Shown piece after piece: positions 19,301 to 25,956 of a stretch of DNA of 25,956 bases (its first letter is position 1; every line of letters begins with the position of its first letter). The DNA comes from a virus, in the IMG/VR virus record IMGVR_UViG_3300030098_004715, positions 1 to 25,956 of that record, one strand, 5' to 3'. A program made the position numbers and the translations under genes. Under the pieces are notes generated by a model. It worked only from the letters and a program-made list of their open reading frames with translations, had not been told where the DNA came from and searched no databases.

Positions 19301-20164
19301 TTACCCTTCATCTTCTAAGAAAATCTTGTCGCCTGATTCTTGCAATATAAAGTCGGTATCTTCTTTTAATAAGTATCCCGGTACGGTTCCGACTCTCATC
19401 TCAAATTGTCCAGAGGTAATAAAAGAAATATTTGTCTCGACTATTTGTGATGGTTCTACATTTATGCCGCAATTTGTGATGATAGCGTCGGCCTCATACC
19501 AACAATTATTATTTGATGTCCCTGATTCTCTGTATATGAAAAATCGCCCTTTAAATTCTGACCCCATATTTAACCTCATTAAAAGTCTTGCTAAATAAAC
19601 TGAAAATTCTTGGTTATATGTAAAACCTGGATCTGTAGCCACATATCTATGTTCAAAATCTGCGCTAATTTCACCTTGTCCTTGTATACGTCCAGCTTTA
19701 TACATTTGCTGAAATTCATCACCTAATAAATCGACGTTTATAGTTTCCCTTGTTGTTGAAAAATCAAAACTTCTTATTCTTCCTAATGGTCTGAAGCTTG
19801 CGTCGTTGGTTTCAATAATAATATCTTTTGTCGATGGCGGTGCGGTTAGTGTTAAAGCATTTGTTAATCCTCCCTCTACTGCATGTACAAATGAATCATA
19901 TAAACGACACCCACCAATATCATCAACTCTTACATACCCCGCCCATTCGGCGCCACTATGTCCAGAAATAAGGCCTAAAGCCGTTGTCCCATCAGCAGAT
20001 TTAATTGTTACTTTATCCCCTGTAATTAAACTACCTAACATATTTTCAACACCGAAACGCTTTCTAGCTGTATTAACACCACTAGAAGTTAATGACGTCC
20101 GAAAATAATGACTAGACGATCTTTTTAATTCTATATATCCAGTTTGTCCAGTATAAACAGGCAT
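19301..20164 (-). CDS. Tail-tube-like protein with an extra N-terminal domain (287 aa)
   Basis: Residues about 125-265 correspond to the next protein upstream: LGRIRSFDFSTTRETINVDL, LGDEF then GRIQGQGEISADF here, against ARVKSWSLNASQDIIDTTFL, GDTDRTF then GVRSMSGNCEIAYY there, and similar final strands (AIITNCGINVEPSQIVETNI). The first 120 residues add a domain (GSLITGDKVTIKSADGTTAL). It is therefore a tail-tube-like fold with an extension, perhaps a second tube-type or tip ring subunit. It begins directly after the 150-aa gene's stop and was probably produced by duplication. Confidence 0.7.
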   Translation of the reverse strand: MPVYTGQTGYIELKRSSSHYFRTSLTSSGVNTARKRFGVENMLGSLITGDKVTIKSADGTTALGLISGHSGAEWAGYVRVDDIGGCRLYDSFVHAVEGGLTNALTLTAPPSTKDIIIETNDASFRPLGRIRSFDFSTTRETINVDLLGDEFQQMYKAGRIQGQGEISADFEHRYVATDPGFTYNQEFSVYLARLLMRLNMGSEFKGRFFIYRESGTSNNNCWYEADAIITNCGINVEPSQIVETNISFITSGQFEMRVGTVPGYLLKEDTDFILQESGDKIFLEDEG

Positions 20165-20617
20165 TTACACGCTCACCTGAGTAGGCGCTCCATTAACAGT
20201 GAATGATCCTGACGCTGTGAATATTTCCCCTTGCGAGCACGTAATAGACATTGAAGTAAATAAAACTTTTACCGTGATGTATTGCAACGATCCAACGTAA
20301 TTTTTAAAGCCTAGTTTTAATGTTGATTCGCCTTGTTCTGCTGCAACGCCCCCCTCTGTTGATGTTGTTCTTGCCTTAAATATTTTATTAATTAATGTCT
20401 TTGCGTCTGATTCTCCAGTGTTATCAGAATAATACGCTATTTCGCAATTTCCAGACATTGAACGTACTCCCTCCTTAAATGTTCGGTCAGTGTCTCCCAG
20501 AAAGGTCGTGTCAATAATGTCTTGCGATGCGTTAAGACTCCATGATTTAACACGGGCTGCCGCTGTCCCGCTGTTGTCAATAAATAACTGACCGTCTTTA
20601 CCTGATGAATACGCCAA
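20165..20617 (-). CDS. Tail tube (major tail) protein-like (150 aa)
   Basis: Pattern of siphovirus tail-tube proteins: GKDGQLFIDNSG, VKSWSLNASQDIIDTTFLGD, TDRTFKEGVRSMSGNCEIA, then a helix (DAKTLINKIFKA) and two closing strands (SITCSQGEIFTASGSFTVNG). The start is TTG 20617; the upstream ATG frame stops after three codons. No strong Shine-Dalgarno is seen. Tail-tube genes usually lie before the tape measure; here it lies after the J-like gene, which is odd and is noted as a finding. A second related gene follows it. Confidence 0.72.
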   Translation of the reverse strand: MAYSSGKDGQLFIDNSGTAAARVKSWSLNASQDIIDTTFLGDTDRTFKEGVRSMSGNCEIAYYSDNTGESDAKTLINKIFKARTTSTEGGVAAEQGESTLKLGFKNYVGSLQYITVKVLFTSMSITCSQGEIFTASGSFTVNGAPTQVSV

Positions 20618-20685
20618 TTGCTTTTTACCAATTCATTAAGCTTATTGTAATGCTATTAGGCCTAAGCAGAAAAAGTAATTAAAAA

Positions 20686-21105
20686 TTAAGTTCCATCCAT
20701 ACAAGCAACAAACGAACAAGAGACATTACTGACGCCGGGATAGGTGCCGCTTGATACTTGGGGCGCTTTTGCATATCGCCAACGCAAACCAGAATTAGAC
20801 TCCCTTATATATTTTGTTGATAAATCGCTTGTTGTTGGTTCGATACCTTTTAAAACATCAGTTCCATTAAAATTTAAGTAATCCCAATCGCTATTAATAT
20901 TTTCGTAACTAGCCAAAATCTGAGCTGCTTGATTATCAGTGATGTTCTTAAACGATAGGGAAAGGGAAGCGTTGACCCTTTTATTGCCATAACGTAAAAC
21001 AGTCTTGGCACCGTTTTGTGCTTCAAAAACTGTTTGAGGAAATTCGCCGGGTGAATAGTTCCGACTTGTTGGCGTTATACCTACAGGGAAACTTATTTGT
21101 GCCAT
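20686..21105 (-). CDS. Minor tail protein (139 aa)
   Basis: Begins MAQISFPVGITPTSRNYSPG and has a strand-rich core (RYGNKRVNASLSLSFKNITD), then NQAAQILASYENIN and YLNFNGTDVLKGI, and ends with SNVSCSFVACMDG. The family is of a kind found beside tail-tip genes in cyanobacterial phages; no experimental role is known to me. Start ATG directly follows the J-like gene's stop (TAA-ATG). The 68-bp gap before the tail-tube gene is AT-rich and without a clear signal. Confidence 0.6.
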   Translation of the reverse strand: MAQISFPVGITPTSRNYSPGEFPQTVFEAQNGAKTVLRYGNKRVNASLSLSFKNITDNQAAQILASYENINSDWDYLNFNGTDVLKGIEPTTSDLSTKYIRESNSGLRWRYAKAPQVSSGTYPGVSNVSCSFVACMDGT

Positions 21106-24100
21106 TTAAGTAAAATCTCTATCTGTCCAGTCTAAAACAGCTAACTTCCCTGCGCTTGTTAAAGGAACAAAAGAACCAGCTAATTCAATTAGTCCATCTT
21201 CTCCATAAGTTAACGATTCAATTTTATAGATCCGATCAGATGCGTTGCTTTGCGCTTTTGTGAATACACTTCCTCTTATACCTGATGGGCCTGTTGCCTT
21301 TGTTCCTGATATAGAAATTGAGCCAGATTGAACCTCCCCATTTCGAGCATCATCATTTGGATTCCAATAATAAATACTATCACCGTTACTAATAGAAGTT
21401 TGACTTTGAATTGTGCCATCAGGTAAGACGATGCCATTTGAGAATCTACTGGTGTGCGTCACTTCCGAGTAGATCCTAAACATATCGCCGGGTGATAAAC
21501 CTATTACCGACTGAGGCGCACACTGGAATGTAATTCCATGATCAACTAATTGTCTTGTCCTTAAGGCGTATTTTGCGAATTGAGTCGCGTGAACAGAGGA
21601 TGTTAGCCAACCTGACAAGTCGAATGTTTCAACAGGATCTTGATCAGAACCCCTTTGCCAAGAATTATCAGATTGAGTGTTATTAAGACGTAGTGAAATT
21701 AATTTATTCTTTGCGAATCCGTTGGTTTCCTCTACTCGATATATAACGTTAGCTCTAAACGGTTTGCGTTCCTCTGTACTAAGGAAACTGCATTTAAGAT
21801 CCTTAACGTTGCCGTCTGTAAATAGCGCTTTGATCTTTAAATTTGTTCCTTGAGGTGATGCAAACGTTGCACCCCTAACCATTTGATAATTATTTAAGTT
21901 ATAAGGAACATTTGGCACTAATGAAAACTTTCCACCTTTAACAACAAAATCCAAGAAACAAGTTGATGCTTGTTGGAAAATCCATTCACGTAAGTTTTGC
22001 GAATCAGTAATTACCCCATCCCAATAAAATCCGTTTGCGTGGCAGAACTTAGCCGCTGTTCTCATTTCTTCCCTATCAACTGCCTCTGTCCCGATCAAAT
22101 TTCCACACCCAATAGTGCTATCGGTCAATAAGCTATATACAATTTCAGGAAGATTATTCGTTGAATCTCTGTAATTACTAGCTGTATTTCCATTGTTATA
22201 AATTAATCTTTCAACCTTAATTCCTTTCTTTATATATGCACTAAACGAACTAAAACTTGACCACTCTTTAGCACTATTAAGCCTTAACCCTGCAACTGCT
22301 AATTTGTCATATTGCATCCCTGAAGTAACTAGCATTTCATTTACATAACAAACTTGGTGCTCAGGATTATCTAAATGGCTTGATCTCTCCCCATCGTACA
22401 AAACAAAATCTGCAACAGCATCATAAGGGTTTAAATTTCGACCAATGCTATTACCAGTTTTCTCGGGCCATGCACCATTATTAACAAGACTTCCACTTCT
22501 ATTAATGACACTTGTAATTCCCAGATGAAATCTTCTATTGGGATTCGTAGGCGTTGGCGAATTGATAAAAATAGTATTCCCTACGGAATAACCTTGCCCC
22601 CCATTTTTGACAGTCCATACCGATGAATAAATTGGGGCGTTATTAAATACTTTGACTTCTAAAGTTAGGCCTGTGGCACCTGCTGAAACTATATGAGGTG
22701 TAGCCGTTGTTTCTGTCGCTGGCTGAAAAAGGATGGCGGAATTTTCTTCTTTTGTATATCTTCTTATTTGATATTTATCATTACTTTGATAACTTCCGGG
22801 CCCATACCAAAAGCCATCAGGGGCTTGAAATGCCCATTCTGTATTATTAGCAAAACTTGATTGTGTCGGTGGTTCAGTCAGTCCTGATCTATAAATAATA
22901 CGGTCATTGTCCCAGTAATAACTAATAGCCCCATCAAAATCATTATCATTATCAAATTCAATTTCTATGTAATATGTATCATCTTCCCAATCATCTTCAA
23001 ATTTAGTTTCTTGTAATACAAATTGTGTTGAGTCAGGTAATGTCCCATATCTATCATTGTGCATTGAGGTAACTGTGCCGCCTGCTGTGGGAACTCCGCC
23101 CGAATCGCCTAAATAATATTCAGGGTTTGACATATAATTGGCCGTTAATTGAACTAATCGACCCGGATAAACAACACTGATAGAACGACCGTTTAGACTT
23201 GAATAAATTGTATCTAAGACAGGAATATCAGAATTATTAGCAGTGTGATTATGTATTAAACGTACTGTCTGATTCTCATACCTTTGTTTAGCTAAATTAC
23301 CGGGATAAGGAACAAGCCGAAATTCAAGTTGGTTAGGATATAAATTTTGGTGATTAATCCTAATAAAATTATATAAAGGTAAAGGGTTATTATTTTTAAC
23401 TAAAAAAGGTTTACCGCCATCGATTGACTGCCAAGAATTTGTACCACCTGCGACCCTTGCAAATAACCTAAAGAAACTTAAACGATGAATATATTTGTTG
23501 ATTGTTCCTAGTTGAATACTTCCATTTTCTTGCTCATAGTCGTAAATCGTTCCAACCTCGGCAGCATAATCAATTGCTCCGGGGTGACTGTTGGCATTTG
23601 GGAAACCTGTTATTTGTCTCCAAACTGTTGATTTGAGTCCTATTTCTGTTACTTGACAACTTGCGTTATTAGCTACTGATGCAATAGCGCATCGTTGAAG
23701 AGTCAGATTTTCATAAGGTCGTTTAACCTGTGTACCTATTTGAGAGTTCCAATAAATATCACCGCTTTCAATTACTTCTAGATCAGCAACGCAAGTTGAA
23801 CCAACTTTCCATAAACCCTCCGAATTTCCATCCCGATAGATTTTTTTAGTACAAACGGCAATCGCTGAACCAACTAAATAAATATCACCGACATTAATAT
23901 TATTATCAATATTTTCTCTACCTGAATTAACAGAATTTCTTACGTCTTCCAATCCCCAAGGTTCGAAAGTATCTCCCCAACCACTAGTAACATCATTACC
24001 GAAAATTGCATACTGAAGTCTAGAACCTTTATTACCTCCATTACTTGCGTAAGTGATACCACATAGACGAGTGAAAGAGGTTTGTAGCTTTAATCTTTTT

Positions 24101-24984
24101 TTATCAATATCGATTTTTAAACTATCTTTTACATCCTTACCTTTTAGTACTAGTTCGTAAGGAACCCTGAACATCATGCCGTTAGGCATTGGAGCAAAGG
24201 CGCCAAATTGCACGTTTGTTTGTGGTGTCCTAGTTCCACTAAATACATCATTTTTATATGTAGCACTGTTATCCCAATAAACAGAAAAAGCATCATTATT
24301 TGGCCAATTCGCTAATGTTCCCTCTGAATATCTTTCGCTACCGTTCTCCCTTGCTCTTCCCCCGTTTACTTTTACATATAATGCGATCTTTGCATTAACG
24401 TAATTTTTTAAAGTTGAATCACCAATTGCGAAACCTGAAAAATCTGGGGCCGCTCCTAAATCAGCGGAGGCTAATAAAAATATTGCTCTTAATTGTTGAC
24501 TAGCTCCAAGGCTTCGCATTTGACTCCACAGGAGCTTTGTATTTACCCTTACGCCACCTGCTGAATTTACATCTGTATTAGAAAAACAAAGGGGTATAGT
24601 TTCGCCAATAGAAGCTAAATTTTGAACAGAACTGAAATTTGACGTTGGAGCAAATCTTCTTTCATTTGAGACATCTTCCGTTACTAAACTAGGTGGTTTT
24701 TTGGGCGCCCTAGGCTTTGGCGCCATCTTTTGCTGTATATAACCAACGACAAGCGCGATAGCAAAGTTAATAACATATTGTTGATTTTGTATGTCTGGAA
24801 TTAATTCGTAGCCTTTTGGTCTTTTCCCGTTTTGACTTTCTGTTTTATCTACAAAATACCAATATTCCTCCTCGCTTAAATTTAAAGTCTGTATTAACTC
24901 TAATTCGACGGGCAATAAAGTTCTTCGACCTGTAGGAAGTCTAGGGGAGACCATCTCACTTCTGTCTCGTTGCAACTTAACCAT
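21106..24984 (-). CDS. Tail tip / host-specificity J-like protein (1292 aa)
   Basis: A large protein in the position of lambda J: after the NlpC-like (K) gene, before fibres. N-terminal region with YELIPDIQNQQYVINFAIAL and a hydrophobic helix (about 70-85) then MAPKPRAPKKPPSLV, a typical J-family start; middle with GETIPLCFSNTDVNSAGG; later the conserved STIGCGNLIG, AKFCHANGFYWDGVI, LREWIFQQASTCFLDF and FSLVPNVPY, the J signature; then beta domains. It forms the tail tip that contacts the host. The start can be ATG 24984 or, more likely, ATG 24954 (MVSPRLPTG), overlapping the upstream gene by 85 or 55 nt. Confidence 0.85.
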   Translation of the reverse strand: MVKLQRDRSEMVSPRLPTGRRTLLPVELELIQTLNLSEEEYWYFVDKTESQNGKRPKGYELIPDIQNQQYVINFAIALVVGYIQQKMAPKPRAPKKPPSLVTEDVSNERRFAPTSNFSSVQNLASIGETIPLCFSNTDVNSAGGVRVNTKLLWSQMRSLGASQQLRAIFLLASADLGAAPDFSGFAIGDSTLKNYVNAKIALYVKVNGGRARENGSERYSEGTLANWPNNDAFSVYWDNSATYKNDVFSGTRTPQTNVQFGAFAPMPNGMMFRVPYELVLKGKDVKDSLKIDIDKKRLKLQTSFTRLCGITYASNGGNKGSRLQYAIFGNDVTSGWGDTFEPWGLEDVRNSVNSGRENIDNNINVGDIYLVGSAIAVCTKKIYRDGNSEGLWKVGSTCVADLEVIESGDIYWNSQIGTQVKRPYENLTLQRCAIASVANNASCQVTEIGLKSTVWRQITGFPNANSHPGAIDYAAEVGTIYDYEQENGSIQLGTINKYIHRLSFFRLFARVAGGTNSWQSIDGGKPFLVKNNNPLPLYNFIRINHQNLYPNQLEFRLVPYPGNLAKQRYENQTVRLIHNHTANNSDIPVLDTIYSSLNGRSISVVYPGRLVQLTANYMSNPEYYLGDSGGVPTAGGTVTSMHNDRYGTLPDSTQFVLQETKFEDDWEDDTYYIEIEFDNDNDFDGAISYYWDNDRIIYRSGLTEPPTQSSFANNTEWAFQAPDGFWYGPGSYQSNDKYQIRRYTKEENSAILFQPATETTATPHIVSAGATGLTLEVKVFNNAPIYSSVWTVKNGGQGYSVGNTIFINSPTPTNPNRRFHLGITSVINRSGSLVNNGAWPEKTGNSIGRNLNPYDAVADFVLYDGERSSHLDNPEHQVCYVNEMLVTSGMQYDKLAVAGLRLNSAKEWSSFSSFSAYIKKGIKVERLIYNNGNTASNYRDSTNNLPEIVYSLLTDSTIGCGNLIGTEAVDREEMRTAAKFCHANGFYWDGVITDSQNLREWIFQQASTCFLDFVVKGGKFSLVPNVPYNLNNYQMVRGATFASPQGTNLKIKALFTDGNVKDLKCSFLSTEERKPFRANVIYRVEETNGFAKNKLISLRLNNTQSDNSWQRGSDQDPVETFDLSGWLTSSVHATQFAKYALRTRQLVDHGITFQCAPQSVIGLSPGDMFRIYSEVTHTSRFSNGIVLPDGTIQSQTSISNGDSIYYWNPNDDARNGEVQSGSISISGTKATGPSGIRGSVFTKAQSNASDRIYKIESLTYGEDGLIELAGSFVPLTSAGKLAVLDWTDRDFT

Positions 24985-25271
24985 CCTTGTTCAAAAAAAA
25001 CAACTAAGCAATAAGCCTGCTTAGATTTAGCAAGGCCAACTGTTCCTATCTTAGGGGTCTTTGTTCTAGTTCCCCATAGTTCTAATTGTTCTTTGAATAT
25101 TGAATAATCTTTTTTTCTAAGTCGTCTATACCAATCTCTTGTTGGTTCAGGGCTATCGATTCCGTAATGCTTTAAAACCGTTCTTGCAAGGCTTAAACAA
25201 TCTGTTTTTCCGTGTTTAACAGGATCAGCGCCCAACCTAAAAGGCATACCAATTAACTGGAAAGGATTCAC
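24900..25271 (-). CDS. NlpC/P60-like tail protein (123 aa), His not seen
   Basis: Corresponds to lambda gpK-like peptidase domains. The catalytic-Cys region is clear: IGMPFRLGADPVKHGKTDCL, then SLARTVLKHYGI, with Cys about 28. The usual second part, where HVGI or similar supplies the catalytic His, reads AYCLVVFFEQGWLSCNETEV, without His. The enzyme may therefore be inactive or structural; I recall cyanophage relatives of the same form. A conserved TRDWYRRLRK segment lies between. It overlaps both neighbours: the J-like gene (55-85 nt) and the 191-aa gene (4 nt). Confidence 0.75.
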   Translation of the reverse strand: MNPFQLIGMPFRLGADPVKHGKTDCLSLARTVLKHYGIDSPEPTRDWYRRLRKKDYSIFKEQLELWGTRTKTPKIGTVGLAKSKQAYCLVVFFEQGWLSCNETEVRWSPLDFLQVEELYCPSN

Positions 25272-25843
25272 AAGTTTTGGATATTGCTACTAGATGGCAA
25301 AGCACCCACCATCGTCGTCGTTAGCGTCCTGGTTGGGGCATTACTTCCAACGCTATCGATTGCACTTGAAAGTTCCACAGTGATCGTTTCACTATCATAG
25401 GCAATAGAGGCAGCGAGCCAACTTTCATCGGTTAATGTTCTTTTATGTGCAAAGCTAGAAGGATCAACAACACAAACTGCAACTCTAATAAACCACTGTC
25501 TTTCTACTGCTTGTTTTGCGTGATTCATTGCTAAAATATTATTTGCAAGTATTAAACTAGCTGACAAATTATCGCCTGTTCGTGTTCTACTAGCACCGCT
25601 AAATATGAACGGTAAGTAATAATAATTTTGACCACCAAAACTTATATGATTTCCTGACTGTCTTCTATAATCATTAGTTGCATAATTTTCTGAACGGCTG
25701 TAATCAGTATTTTGTGCCGTTGTCTCGTTTGTTGTTAACGGGCTAAATGCTTCACGCTTTCCGTTTTGATAACGCATATTAGAAACAACGCTACCATTCC
25801 TATTTTTTATTTCGATAAATGTTGTTAATGCTGTGAGGCTCAT
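25268..25843 (-). CDS. Minor tail protein, M/L-position (191 aa)
   Basis: Located between the tape measure and the NlpC-like gene, as lambda M and L are. It begins SLTALTTFIEIKNRNGSVVS, has NHISFGGQNYYYLPFIFSGA, SASLILANNILAMNH and RQWFIRVAVCVVDPSSF, and ends in a Thr/Ser-rich tail. The strand-rich pattern, with a central F-SGA-RTRTGDNLSASL element, fits DUF1833-like minor tail proteins, which build the hub under the tip. Starts by ATGA overlap with the upstream gene; ends by overlap with the next. Confidence 0.66.
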   Translation of the reverse strand: MSLTALTTFIEIKNRNGSVVSNMRYQNGKREAFSPLTTNETTAQNTDYSRSENYATNDYRRQSGNHISFGGQNYYYLPFIFSGASRTRTGDNLSASLILANNILAMNHAKQAVERQWFIRVAVCVVDPSSFAHKRTLTDESWLAASIAYDSETITVELSSAIDSVGSNAPTRTLTTTMVGALPSSSNIQNL

Positions 25844-25956
25844 AATCCAACCATTGCTCTTTGACTACGTGAATTTTTTAGGGTCTTCATTGTTCTTGCT
25901 TCCCCTGCGTTTGCGGCTGCTGAAATAATCCCACCTACATCTGATTGTTTAACGTA
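25840..25956 (-). CDS. C-terminal end of a probable tape-measure protein
   Basis: Only the last 38 codons are in the window; the gene enters from the right edge. They read GGIISAAANAGEARTMKTLK, then NSRSQRAMVGL, stop TGA at 25842-25840. Tape-measure proteins commonly end in a helix with an [LN]xNS-x-x-x-R-x-x-[LI] pattern, and the position just before the M/L-, K- and J-like genes is that of the tape measure. The stop overlaps the next start as ATGA. Assignment rests on position and this short end. Confidence 0.6.
   Translation of the reverse strand, partial: YVKQSDVGGIISAAANAGEARTMKTLKNSRSQRAMVGL

Noticed and set aside
20965-20978. Operator-like GCGTTGACCC in the 139-aa tail gene (and GGGTTGACTG near 17091)
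   Set aside because: Each lies within coding sequence away from any promoter and differs from the 10-mer; probably chance.
1-25956. CRISPR array, insertion sequence, diversity-generating retroelement or toxin-antitoxin pair
   Set aside because: No regularly spaced short repeats with unique spacers, no transposase, no reverse transcriptase and no recognisable toxin-antitoxin pair were found.

Overview
This window looks like one arm of a temperate siphovirus (long, non-contractile tail) of a marine-type picocyanobacterium such as Synechococcus or Prochlorococcus. The reasons are a lambda-like tail module, an integrase start next to a tRNA-Pro(TGG)-derived attachment core, an HTH repressor with repeated operators, very tight gene packing, moderately AT-rich DNA, and several proteins (fibre repeats, small membrane proteins, signal-peptide proteins) of a kind I recall from marine cyanophages. 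Host and taxonomy are inference; no host gene is visible. Tandem GTAATCTAG repeats lie on both sides of the same tRNA-derived core, so the site reads as an intact attP. The sequence is therefore probably a free or circular phage genome, not an integrated prophage edge.

Layout, left to right. 1-430: start of the integrase (minus) and attP. 434-2112 (minus): leftward early operon with a 68-aa protein, a Rad52-type annealing protein, a tandemly duplicated pair of small proteins and a small protein with an SSB-like C-terminal tip. 2226-3208: immunity region with an XRE-type repressor and a 49-aa coiled-coil protein. 3343-7489 (plus): rightward early operon with a replication-type protein, a Cas4/RecB-like exonuclease, a winged-helix protein, a RusA resolvase and a C5-cytosine methyltransferase interrupted by TGA. 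A second long, family-like reading frame overlaps the methyltransferase. 7496-9045 (plus): small membrane and DNA-binding proteins and a candidate structured RNA. 9143-9492 (minus): two tiny proteins. 9550-11549 (plus): a membrane protein and three consecutive signal-peptide proteins. 11494-13286 (minus): four accessory membrane or coiled-coil proteins. 13398-25956 (minus): tail fibres, two tail-tube-like proteins, tail-tip J-like protein, NlpC-like protein, minor tail protein and the end of the probable tape-measure gene.

The transcription units appear to be tied together by one operator, GGGTTGACCC or its complement, found at or next to five candidate promoters: the repressor's own, the Rad52 operon's, two rightward ones, and the one for the 11494-13286 cassette. 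The natural model is that the XRE protein shuts these units in the lysogen. Rad52-like protein, exonuclease and RusA would then act in phage DNA recombination and replication, and the right half builds the tail. Capsid, terminase, polymerase and helicase genes lie outside this window.
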